Under the pieces are notes generated by a model, which was not told where the DNA came from, ran no database searches, and was given only the letters and a program-made list of their open reading frames with translations. A stretch of DNA of 19,207 bases, taken from contig JAUVJV010000003.1 in the NCBI GenBank assembly GCA_030592245.1, forward strand, positions 1 through 19,207, read 5' to 3'. This document shows, in pieces, positions 7,300 through 15,900 of the stretch. Position 1 is the first letter of the stretch. Every line of letters begins with the position of its first letter. Position numbers and translations under genes: made by a program. This DNA is from Candidatus Eiseniibacteriota bacterium. Its GTDB lineage: Bacteria; Arandabacterota; Arandabacteria; Arandabacterales; Arandabacteraceae.

Positions 7300-8203
7300 C
7301 CTGATCCTCCCCTGCCCCGGGAGCGGCTATTCTGACAAAGATATCGTGCAGGGAAGGGCTGGCGATCTCGAAGCTCCCTACCACGGTCCGCGACATGACT
7401 TCCGCGAGTATCTTCTGGGGATCCGAAGACTCCGACATGCGGAGCTCCTGCACCTGTCCGAAGTCCCTGACCTTCTCGACCCCCCGCAGGTTCTCCAGGG
7501 CCGAGGCTCCACCTTCACACCTCAGGCGAAGCGTGTCGCGGCCGTAAGTCGACTGGATGGACTGAAGGGTCCCATCCAGAACCTTTCTGCCATTGAATAT
7601 CATGAAGATGAAATCGCACACCCTCTCGGCAATGCTCATGTCGTGGGTGCTGAAGAGCACCGTGGTCCCGGCCGCCTGGATTTCGCGCACAGCTTCCCTC
7701 AAGACTTCCGTGTTGACGGGGTCAAGGCCCGCGAAGGGTTCATCCAGTATGAGGAGCTTCGGATTTGATACCACGGCGGCAATAAATTGGACCTTCTGGC
7801 TCATGCCCTTGCTCAGGGCCTCGACCTTCCTGTCCCCCCAATCGCTCAGATCCAGCCTCTCAAGCCACCTGTCCACTTCGCGGTCTACATCCTTCCCATT
7901 CTTCAAGTTGCCATAGAACCGGAGTATCTCGCGCACCCCCATCTTCTTGTAGAGGCCTCGCTCCTCCGGGAGATAGCCTATGGTGTCGTGGGAGCTTCCG
8001 TGGGCATCTTCACCGAGCACCCGAATCGTACCGTGATCGGGATAGAAGATGTTCATCATCATGCGCAGGGTGGTGGTCTTGCCCGAGCCATTCGGGCCTA
8101 TGAAGCCGTATATGCTCCCGTCCGGCACATCCAGGGACAGGCCATCAACAGCTGTGACATTCCCGAAGGTCTTGGTCACGTTCCGCATTTCTACTGCATT
8201 CAT
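7292..8203 (-). CDS. ABC transporter ATP-binding protein (NatA-like)
   Basis: A 303-residue nucleotide-binding subunit that powers the permease encoded immediately downstream. Walker A GPNGSGKT is at 36-43, the signature LSKGMSQKVQ at 130-139, Walker B LLILDEP at 150-156 with catalytic E155, the D-loop AGLDP after it, and the H-loop His at 187 in FSTHDM. The Q-loop region reads YLPEERGLYKK, with Glu in place of the usual Gln, as is common in NatA/YhaQ-type ATPases. Residues after about 215 form the extra DUF4162-type C-terminal domain typical of these exporters. No strong Shine-Dalgarno lies before the ATG at 8203. The 127-nt stretch upstream holds a perfect 15-bp tandem repeat that may be an operator. 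Confidence 0.93.
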   Translation of the reverse strand: MNAVEMRNVTKTFGNVTAVDGLSLDVPDGSIYGFIGPNGSGKTTTLRMMMNIFYPDHGTIRVLGEDAHGSSHDTIGYLPEERGLYKKMGVREILRFYGNLKNGKDVDREVDRWLERLDLSDWGDRKVEALSKGMSQKVQFIAAVVSNPKLLILDEPFAGLDPVNTEVLREAVREIQAAGTTVLFSTHDMSIAERVCDFIFMIFNGRKVLDGTLQSIQSTYGRDTLRLRCEGGASALENLRGVEKVRDFGQVQELRMSESSDPQKILAEVMSRTVVGSFEIASPSLHDIFVRIAAPGAGEDQDD

Positions 8204-8254
8204 ATCGCTGCGCCCGTGTTAAGCTTTTTCAGCCTGTCTCCAGGTTCGGCAGGA

Positions 8255-8284
8255 TCCGGTTCGGTACAATCCGGTTCGGTACAA
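8255..8284. repeat. Perfect 15-bp tandem repeat upstream of the NatA-like gene
   Basis: TCCGGTTCGGTACAA occurs twice head to tail (8255-8269 and 8270-8284), with a partial echo CAGGTTCGGCAGGA just before it (8241-8254). The array is 52 nt from the ATPase start codon. A TTGAC-like element lies a little farther upstream on the minus strand, so the repeats would cover the expected -10/start region. An operator role is inference; simple slippage duplication is the alternative. Confidence 0.7.
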
Positions 8285-8330
8285 TAATAATGAGGCCGGC
8301 CGTCAAATGCGACACGGTTCTCCTGCGGGG

Positions 8331-8386
8331 GCAGTTACTTCAGCCGGGGACGGTTACTTCAGCCCGGGATGATTACTTTAGCCGGG
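8331..8386 (-). repeat. Three 18-19-bp imperfect tandem repeats spanning the kinase stop codon
   Basis: On the minus strand three consecutive units occur: CCCGGCTAAAGTAATCAT (8386-8369), CCCGGGCTGAAGTAACCGT (8368-8350) and CCCCGGCTGAAGTAACTGC (8349-8331). The first contains the last codons and the TAA stop of the kinase gene, so its 3' end has been duplicated twice into the gap. Each copy retains an AAGTAA core. All three are GC-rich but do not form a clear terminator. Confidence 0.7.
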
Positions 8387-11300
8387 CCAGGCTCTCGCGT
8401 GCGGCATCTACTTCTTCAAGGCCCGTATCGGAAGACTTCATCAGCTGCAGGAACTTCTCATACTCCCCGACGGCATCCGCGCCTCTGCCGGCCTTTTCAT
8501 AGACGCCGGCGAGGCGGTAGTGATACTTCGGGTGAATCAGCCGCCGGTTCCTGCTCTCCGGATCAAACCGGGCGAGCATCTCATATTGGGTGATGGCCCG
8601 CTCAAGGTCGCCCTTCATTGCACAGGCCCTCGCCTCCACGTCCTTAAGCGGAGGGAGATTATAGGCCAACATCCCGTCTGTGTCGCTCATATAGGGTATC
8701 CCGCCATGGCGGCACTTCTCACACACCGTGATTGTCTTTTCATATGAACCCTCAGCAAGCAGCAGCTCGGCATGCAGGAGCTCGCAGTAGTGTGGAAGGA
8801 GAGAGCCCATCTCCCCCAAGCGTGACCTTGCCTGCTCGAGATCGCCCGCAAGAACATCCGCCAGTCCGATCGCGAATGTGTAGGTTGCCATGAGCGTGGG
8901 AATGCGCTCCGGCGTATAAAGCGAGTAGCTCAGCTGGGCGGGGATGAACTCGGACTCATGGTCACGTATGGACTCCAGGCCCTTCCGGAAGCTCCGCCGG
9001 CTCTCATCGTAATGCCCCTGTTCCATCAGAATCCATCCCCTGAGCCTGTTCGCCTCGGCCCTCCAGAGCTCACTCCCTGCCTCTGTCGCGAGATCGGCAA
9101 GTGCATTGGCCTCACCGAGAGCGTCTTCAAGCCTTCCCTGCCAGAGAAGATAGAAGCCTTTCCACTGCCGCCCCTCCGCCCTTGTTCCGCTGGACGGGGC
9201 GCGCCGGGCGAATTCCTCGATCCATTTCATGGCCTCGGGATAGTCCTCGAGCAGGGCGTGGACATAGGCGAGTTCCCAGTAGGCATAGTAGAAGTCCGGC
9301 CTGGCCTCAAGCGCCTTCTTGTACTGGGCGATGGTCTTGTCGATCTTGCCCATCCGGAAATAGAGCTCTCCCATCGAGTCGATCGGATTGGCATCGCCGG
9401 GATAGAGCAACCCGTATCTCTTGAAATACTCGTAGGCTTTCTCGTAATCCTCAACGTCGGTGTACATGTAAGCCAGCTCGTTCATGGCCCAGCCATAGCC
9501 CGGGTCCAGCTCCCGCGCGCGGTTGTATTCCTCGATGGCCTGGTAGAAGAGCTTCCTCACCCTGTAGTGCGATGCCAGCAGATGATGCACCCGCTTCTCC
9601 TGGGGAAACTCCCTAGCCATCTGCTTGAGTATCCGGAATCTCTTGTCAAGGTCCTGCTCCATCGTGTCCGCGTACGAGGCGGCGATGTACATCCTTTCTT
9701 TCTTGCTTGCCTTGTGGGCCAGCTGCATCGCGGTCTCGAAGGCCAGGTTTCTCGCCTTGGTCTCGCGAAGTCTCCCATAGATCCAGGCGAGATACAGATA
9801 TGCAACGGCGAAGCCGGGGTCGATCTCAACGGCCTCACCGAGGGCACGGCGCGCATCATCATTGTAGAGTCTCTCGTAAGCGTTCCTTCCGCGGAGGAAG
9901 CTCTCATAGGCATCCATCGACGTCGTGGTCACCTCGGCAATCGGCACCGCCCCACCCGAGACGATCCTCTGCTCGGACAAGCCTATGCCCCGTGAGATCT
10001 CGTGGCTGAGCTCATCGATCTGGGACCTGAGGATGCTGTCCACTCCATCACCCCTGGCGCTGGCGCTCTTGATCAGACGCTTGGTCTCCACGTCCAGCAG
10101 TTTGACATCGGTCGCAAACACATCCCCGGCCTTGGTGAAGCTTCCCACCACGATCGAGTTCACACCTTCCATCCGGGACAGCTTGAAGCCCGTTTCCTTG
10201 TCTATGACCTCTGCCTCTTGCATGCCCATCTGTCTCATCAGGTCGTGGAGACGTTCCCACGTGACCACCCGGATATACCTCGATTGCTCCAGGCTGGTAA
10301 TCAGAAGGTTGGGAATAGCTTTCATCAGGTAGTTAAAGGATTCGTCCCCCGTCATGTTCTCGAAGCTTATTACCGCAACCGGCCTGGGCCCGAGGAAGGT
10401 CGAAGTAGAGTCATCATCCTCGCCGAGGACCGCCGATATTTGTGTGGCATCCGAGGTCTTAAGCTCCTCACGCAAAGCCGCCAGGGCATCCTTCATCTCT
10501 GTCATGCTCTGGTACCGGCGCGAAACGCTCTTGCTCATCGCCTTTCTCGCTATCTTCTCGAGTTTTGCCGGCACATGGGTCTCGAGCGCCCTGACCGGCG
10601 TGGGATCGACATTGATGATGGAGTAGATCACCGTCTGGTCGCGGTCGCCCTTGAAGGGAATCTGCCCGGTGAGCATTTCATAGAGCACGACTCCCAACGA
10701 CCAGATGTCTGTCCTGTGGTCAATCTCGCCGCCCCTGGCCTGCTCGGGCGACATGTAAATGACCGTGCCCATCATGGTGCCCGACTTGGTAATTCCGGTC
10801 TGGTCCATCAGCTTCGCAAGGCCGAAGTCCAGGATCCGGATGTCGCCGCGATCGGTCACTATGACATTTCCGGGCTTCACGTCGCGGTGGACTATTCCGG
10901 CCTCGTGCGCCCTGGAGAGGCCCTCGGCAAGATGAATCGTTATATCGATAGCCTCGTCCACCTTGAGCGGCCCGCGCCTGATCTTCTCCTTCAGCGTTTC
11001 CCCTTTGTAGTAGGCCATCACTATGTACATCTGTCCATCGTCCGTCTCGTCGATCTCAAAGATGGTGCAGATGTTGGCATGGTCCAGCGCGGATGCGGCC
11101 TGCGCTTCCTGTACGAACCGTTGCCTTGCCTCCGGGTGACGGACAAGGTCCGGTGGCAGGAGCTTGATGGCCACTGATCTTCTTAGCTTCACATCCTCCG
11201 CCTCGTAGATCGTACCCATGCCGCCCTTTCCAAGATGGCCCAGGATGCGGTACTTACCCGAGAGGGTTCCTCCCGGCTCGACCCTCCTGGCATGCCTCTC

Positions 11301-11417
11301 GAATGCACGGGTCTCCGAAAGAGATGAATCTTGAGACACAATGGATAGCTGCGTCCCGCATTCGGCGCAGAAGCGGCTTGTTGAATGGTTGTCAGAATCG
11401 CACTTAGGGCATTTCAT
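8373..11417 (-). CDS. Zinc-ribbon Ser/Thr protein kinase with TolB-like and TPR regions
   Basis: Residue numbers count from the upstream ATG at 11447; the start chosen here, ATG 11417, is residue 11 of that frame and yields 1014 aa. MKCPKC (C13, C16) and FCAEC (C27, C30) form an N-terminal zinc ribbon. A complete Hanks-type kinase follows: glycine loop GKGGMG at 73-78, K95 in VAIKLL, HRDVKPGN at 188-194, DFG at 207-209, SPEQA after it. Residues ~353-500 resemble the TolB/FlgO-like domain that often joins kinases to TPRs (PVAVISFENMTG). From ~510 to 1005 there are many TPR helices (ALGEAVEIDPGFAVAYLYLAWIY, AIEEYNRARELDPGYGWAMNELAY). No membrane helix separates the parts, so it should be cytosolic. 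Family knowledge suggests signalling through TPR-bound partners; targets are unknown. The later start is preferred because the promoter at 11451-11479 leaves almost no leader before ATG 11447. Confidence 0.9.
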   Translation of the reverse strand: MKCPKCDSDNHSTSRFCAECGTQLSIVSQDSSLSETRAFERHARRVEPGGTLSGKYRILGHLGKGGMGTIYEAEDVKLRRSVAIKLLPPDLVRHPEARQRFVQEAQAASALDHANICTIFEIDETDDGQMYIVMAYYKGETLKEKIRRGPLKVDEAIDITIHLAEGLSRAHEAGIVHRDVKPGNVIVTDRGDIRILDFGLAKLMDQTGITKSGTMMGTVIYMSPEQARGGEIDHRTDIWSLGVVLYEMLTGQIPFKGDRDQTVIYSIINVDPTPVRALETHVPAKLEKIARKAMSKSVSRRYQSMTEMKDALAALREELKTSDATQISAVLGEDDDSTSTFLGPRPVAVISFENMTGDESFNYLMKAIPNLLITSLEQSRYIRVVTWERLHDLMRQMGMQEAEVIDKETGFKLSRMEGVNSIVVGSFTKAGDVFATDVKLLDVETKRLIKSASARGDGVDSILRSQIDELSHEISRGIGLSEQRIVSGGAVPIAEVTTTSMDAYESFLRGRNAYERLYNDDARRALGEAVEIDPGFAVAYLYLAWIYGRLRETKARNLAFETAMQLAHKASKKERMYIAASYADTMEQDLDKRFRILKQMAREFPQEKRVHHLLASHYRVRKLFYQAIEEYNRARELDPGYGWAMNELAYMYTDVEDYEKAYEYFKRYGLLYPGDANPIDSMGELYFRMGKIDKTIAQYKKALEARPDFYYAYWELAYVHALLEDYPEAMKWIEEFARRAPSSGTRAEGRQWKGFYLLWQGRLEDALGEANALADLATEAGSELWRAEANRLRGWILMEQGHYDESRRSFRKGLESIRDHESEFIPAQLSYSLYTPERIPTLMATYTFAIGLADVLAGDLEQARSRLGEMGSLLPHYCELLHAELLLAEGSYEKTITVCEKCRHGGIPYMSDTDGMLAYNLPPLKDVEARACAMKGDLERAITQYEMLARFDPESRNRRLIHPKYHYRLAGVYEKAGRGADAVGEYEKFLQLMKSSDTGLEEVDAARESLARLK

Positions 11418-11450
11418 GTGTTCTGGCTTTCGTTCGAGTTTCTGCATTGT

Positions 11451-11479
11451 AGCATAGGCGAAGCGCCCTGCTCAGTCAA
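11451..11479 (-). promoter_or_regulatory. Sigma70-like promoter of the kinase gene
   Basis: On the minus strand TTGACT (11479-11474), a 17-base spacer and TATGCT (11456-11451) make a good sigma70-like promoter. Only three bases lie between the -10 box and the upstream ATG at 11447-11445, so transcription would begin at or inside that codon. Either translation starts at the second ATG (11417) with a leader of about 30 nt, or the message is leaderless. Confidence 0.55.
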
Positions 11480-11558
11480 ACTGGATCAGGGGTTGGGGAT
11501 CGGGGCACCTCATCCTCGGGGCCGCACTAAATTAGACGCATGAACACCGGTTTTGTTC

Positions 11559-11602
11559 CCGCCGGCAGCCGACACGGCACCGGCGGCCGATGCAGCATCG
11601 GC
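11559..11602 (-). terminator. Terminator-like hairpins after the iron-sulfur gene
   Basis: Two inverted repeats lie 22-65 nt past the stop of the iron-sulfur gene: GCCGATGC/GCATCGGC (11586-11602, one central base) and CCGCCGG/CCGGCGG (11559-11586, 14-nt loop). They share a base at their junction. No T-run follows on the minus strand, so they could slow or end transcription but are not a classical intrinsic terminator. The rest of 11448-11623 holds the kinase promoter and no gene. Confidence 0.3.
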
Positions 11603-11623
11603 GCCTGACGCAGTGCCTGCATG

Positions 11624-12685
11624 CTAGGAGAGAATGCCGCGGTTGCGGAGGCGTGTCTGCTCCCAGGCCCCGTAGTCCCTGGGCGGATGCTCTATATCTT
11701 TATCCCGTTTGCGCTCCAGTTCGATTGCCTCACCCGGGCAACTCGAGACGCAGAGCCCGCAGCCGATGCAGCGTGCGCTATCGATGGCATGCCTACCATC
11801 AGCTTCAGAAATGGCCCCCACCTGGCAACGCTCGAGGCAGAGGCCACATCCTGTGCATTTCGAGTCATCGATCCTGGCAAGGTAATTGGCGCGCGCGACG
11901 GAGTTCTCGATTCCCCAATCGTTGATGCCTCTTAAGATCCCACAGCAGCACCCGCAGCAATTGCATATATAGCTCAGGCCATGGACCACATTGCTTGTCG
12001 TGTGAACCAGGCCCAGTTTCTCGGCTTCATCAAGAAGCTCCAGCGCCTGCTGCTGGCTCAGATCATCAGGTCCGGGGGCGCGGTCGACCTGTGAGAGCAT
12101 GAGGCAGTTCTCGACCGGGAAATCGCACTTTCTCGTGCCCAGAAGGTCCTGCTGCACCCGGCAGATGCATCGTCGAACACGGAAATGCCTGGCATTCAGG
12201 ATTATCTTCTTCACATCATCATAGGGGAGGATCCACTCGGACCTCACGCTCCCCTGGGCCGGGAGCACCCTGTGGAGTGACGGCTGGGCTTCCATGATGC
12301 CCTTTGCCCCACCATCATTCATATATCTCTCGAAGAGAGTGGCGAACTCCTCATCCATCGTATCCAGCTGGGACTCATAGATCCCGACTGTCAGGGGCGC
12401 AAGCCTGAAGCGCGCTTCTCCGTCCCTCGACCCTCCCCACACCAGGCCCCGCTTTGCCATGCTGATGAGTTTCCTGCCAACAGTATCGGCCGGCACTCCA
12501 ATCCGTGTCGCAATCAGGTCGACGGGTTCCATTTCGCCCCGCAATTCGCCGGCAAGCTCGGCCTCCACGCGTGAGAAGATCTTCTGGAGCAGCTTGATCT
12601 CGGTGTTGGACCTGGTTCTCGGGAATCCGTTTGGCAGCCGGTCCAACGCGGCTGCGAGCGATTCATAAACATCACCGGACATCAT
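11624..12685 (-). CDS. Iron-sulfur protein with N-terminal helix-turn-helix-like region and two 4Fe-4S ferredoxin motifs
   Basis: A 353-residue soluble protein. Residues ~52-84 (PVDLIATRIGVPADTVGRKLISMAKRG) look like a winged-helix segment. The middle holds C173 and C175 in RRCICR, C187 and C194, then the family hallmark CNCCGCCCG at 241-249 with six cysteines. The C-terminus has two canonical 4Fe-4S motifs: CTGCGLCLERC (277, 280, 283, 287) followed by Q where Pro is usual, and CIGCGLCVSSCP (306, 309, 312, 316). Such '4Fe-4S binding' proteins with an ICNCCGCC element are known in several anaerobic lineages but have no settled function; electron transfer or redox sensing is inferred. GGAGG lies 7 nt before the second of two adjacent ATGs (12682) and 4 nt before the first (12685). 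The gene is flanked by gaps of 176 nt or more and appears to stand alone. Confidence 0.87.
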   Translation of the reverse strand: MMSGDVYESLAAALDRLPNGFPRTRSNTEIKLLQKIFSRVEAELAGELRGEMEPVDLIATRIGVPADTVGRKLISMAKRGLVWGGSRDGEARFRLAPLTVGIYESQLDTMDEEFATLFERYMNDGGAKGIMEAQPSLHRVLPAQGSVRSEWILPYDDVKKIILNARHFRVRRCICRVQQDLLGTRKCDFPVENCLMLSQVDRAPGPDDLSQQQALELLDEAEKLGLVHTTSNVVHGLSYICNCCGCCCGILRGINDWGIENSVARANYLARIDDSKCTGCGLCLERCQVGAISEADGRHAIDSARCIGCGLCVSSCPGEAIELERKRDKDIEHPPRDYGAWEQTRLRNRGILS

Positions 12686-12774
12686 CAGCCCTCCCGCAAC
12701 AGAACACTCTTCTTGAAAAGACCTGTGTGAAACCAGTAGTAGCCGCCATATCTATCCGGGTGAGAGTATATACC

Positions 12775-12816
12775 TGAATGCCGGCCCATACCAGTTGAAT
12801 CCCGGCGCATGCCGGC
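12775..12816. repeat. 21-bp imperfect tandem repeat between the RND and iron-sulfur genes
   Basis: Two adjacent 21-bp units (12775-12795 and 12796-12816) match at 16 of 21 positions, beginning TGAAT and containing CCGGC; a third TGAATC begins at 12817. The second unit includes a CCGGC-GCAT-GCCGG hairpin. The surrounding 217-nt gap (12686-12902) shows no convincing gene or promoter. Confidence 0.5.
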
Positions 12817-12902
12817 TGAATCTCTCCGCGCCCTGGCAATGGCCTGCAAACCACATGGTCACTCATCAAGGGAAATTCGCGAACCCAATGCTGTGGGAGG
12901 GA

Positions 12903-15900
12903 TCACTCGATGGTCTCAGGGCTCAGCAGCTTATAGAGCACCGGCACCAGCAACAGCGTAAGGACGGTTGAACAGATGAGCCCCCCGATGATGGTCCAGC
13001 CCATCGGCGCCCACATCGAACCGCCGCCGAGGGTCAGCGGCAGAAGCCCCCCGACCGTGGTGGCTGTGGTAAGAATGATCGGGATAAAACGGGTTTCGCT
13101 CGCTTCCTTGAGAGCCTCGATGAGCCCGGTTCCCTTCCTGCGCAGCTGATTGGTGTAGTCCACCAGGATGATGGAGTTGTTTATCACGATGCCCACCAGA
13201 GAGGTGAGCCCGATGAAAGCGGTGAATGAGAAGGAATTCCTGGTTATCAGCAGAGCCAGGACGGACCCGATCATGGCAAAGGGGATGGCCGCAAACACGA
13301 TAAGCGGCTGCCGGTACGAACGGAACTGGAGCACCAGCACGGCAAGGATCGCGACCAGCGCGATTATGACAGCCCGGCCCATGCCGCCGAAGGATTCCTC
13401 GCGGTTCTCATGCTCTCCGGCTATGTAGTAGCGGTACCCCCTGGGCCAGTTGTATGCCCTTAAGCTCGCGACCACTTGCCGGGTCGCCACATCGACCGAC
13501 GCATTGCCGATCACGTCCGCCGTGATAGTAACCGCTCGCTCGAGGTTGAAGTGATCTATACCCAACGGCGCGGCCTTGGGCTCCAGTTTCGCCACCTGGC
13601 TCAGGGCCACCTGCGCGCCCGTTATGGAGGTAACATATATCCTGTCGAGATCAGCGATCGTGGGCTTGCCCTCAAACGGAAGCCTTACCACGATGGCGAA
13701 CTCCTTGCCTTCTTCATCATTATACGTCGCAATCGGGAGGCCGGCCATGCCCGCTCTCACGGCGAGATCGATATCCGAGAGGTTCACGCCCAGCATCCCA
13801 GCCTTGGCCCGGTTGATGTTGATGTGAAGATCCGTCTTCGATGTGCCCAGCGGATTACTGATGTTCGTGGTGGCGGGGGCTCTGGCGATTATGTTTTCGA
13901 CATCCCGGGCTATCAGTTCGAGCATATCCAGATTGTCGCCGATTACCACGATGGCGATGGGTGCCTGGACCGGGGGGCCCTGCTCGAATTCCTTGACCTC
14001 GACTTTTGTCCCCGGCAGATCGGCGAAGTCCCGCCGGAGATCTTCCACGAGCCCACCCAGAGCTTTCATATCGCCCTGCTTTAGCTCCACCATCACCTGG
14101 GCGTGATGCGGGACTTCCTGTCTCGACCACATATTGTAATAGACTCTAGGGTTACTATGGCCAATGTTGGTAGTGTAGCTTCTGACCTCGTCACGGCCGG
14201 CGACATAGGCTTCCACCTGGCGGACCAGCTCGTCGCTCCTGTCCAGGCTGGTGCCCCGTGGAGAATCGATGTTCACCAGGATCTGGGGCTTATCCGCCTT
14301 GGGAAAGAAACTCACGCCCACCACGGGGAAGAGCGCAAGACAGCCGATGAACATCGCCAGCGCAAGGCCTATCACGCGCCCGGGATGCCGGATAGCATAG
14401 TCAAGCATGTTCCGGTAGCGGGTCTCTATGAAGTGTTGCAGCAATCTCCTCATCCGGTTGTAGCCGGAGGTGGCGGTCACCTTGATGAACTTGCTGGAAA
14501 GATATGGCGTCAGGGTAAGAGACAGGAAGAGCGAGGCCGTCAAGGTGTAGACCACTGTAGCCGGCATGCTCCGGATGAAGTCACCGGTCACGTCCTTCAT
14601 CATCATTATGGGGACAAAGGCCAGAACAGTGGTCGCGGTCGCGCTCACCACCGCCCAGCCCACCTGGCTCGTACCTTCCCACGCTGCTTCCTTGCGGCTG
14701 TAACCCATCCGCATGAAGCGTCCGATGTTCTCGGTAACCACGATGGCATTATCCACCAGCAGACCCAGGGCAATCACGAGGCCCGCGATCGACATCTGCT
14801 GAAGTCCGTAGCCCGTGGCATCTACAAAACCCAGTCCGATCAGGATCGAAAACGGGATTGCCATCATGACGATCAAAGACGTGCGCACATTGACAGAGAG
14901 AAAGACGATTGCCCCCACAAGGACAAGACCCTGGAGCAGGCTCATGAAGAAGCCATTGAGTCTGCGCGATACGCTCCCGGACTGATCGAATACGGTCTCG
15001 AGACGTATGTCTCCCGACAGGCTCTCCTCGAAGTCGGCGATCTCACCCTCCAGGGCGTCCATCACGGTGAAGATGTTGCTCCCGGACTTCTGGGTCACGG
15101 TAAGAAACACGGCGCGCTCACCATTGAAGCGCGCACGGTAGGACTCATCCTCGTATCCTAGTTCAACATCGGCTACGTCCTTCAGGTACACGATCTTGCC
15201 GTCCATGGCGTGAACCACGGTGTTGGCGATATCCTCCACCGACTCGTAGGAACCGCTGGTCTGGATCGTGAATCTTCGGTCCCCTATGTCCACACTGCCA
15301 CCCGGGATATTGGTGTTGGCGCTCTGGACGGCGCCGATCACGCGGCCCACGGGGATGCGGAACTGGGCCATCTTCTCCAGGTCCAGCGACACCCGCACTT
15401 CCTGCTCGGGGAAGGCCCAGGTCTCCACGGTCTTCACCCCCGATATCCGCTGGATTCGCTTCTCGAGGATCTCGAGCTCGCGCTCCAGTTCGCGGTACGG
15501 TGTATCCTCCGAGACCAGCGCCAGCTGCAGGATGCTCACCTCGTTCACGGACCACTTATGAATCTCGAGACTCGTTATGCCGCCGGGGAGCCTGCTTTTT
15601 ATACTGTTCGCCTTCTGGACAACATCCGCGTACTTCTCATCCGGGTCGCTTCCACCCAGGAACTCAACGTCCACGATGGCCAGGTTATCGGCGGCCCAGC
15701 CATTGATCTCCTTGATGTCCTCGAGCTCGTTGATTGCCTCCTCGACAGGGTTGACGATCAAATCCTCAACATCTTCAGGTGTCGAGCCGGGGTAGACGAT
15801 GATTACCGTGGTGCCCGGAGGTGCCACCTGCGGATCCTCCGAACGAGGCATGGTAAGATAGGAAACCACCCCGGAAAGCACGAGCAGGGCTACGATGATG

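Noticed and set aside
8958..9995. 345-residue plus-strand open frame opposite the TPR region
   Set aside because: Antisense shadow of TPR helices; no ribosome binding site or motif supports it.
10002..11177. 391-residue plus-strand open frame opposite the kinase
   Set aside because: It lies entirely inside the kinase gene on the other strand, whose catalytic motifs are intact; the plus frame shows no domain.
12672..12869. 65-residue minus-strand frame with an AGIQ repeat upstream of the iron-sulfur gene
   Set aside because: The repeat comes from the 21-bp tandem DNA repeat; no Shine-Dalgarno is seen and the frame overlaps the start of the iron-sulfur gene.
14103..15161. 352-residue plus-strand open frame inside the RND pump gene
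   Set aside because: His/Arg-rich antisense composition with no family features; the RND permease explains this DNA.
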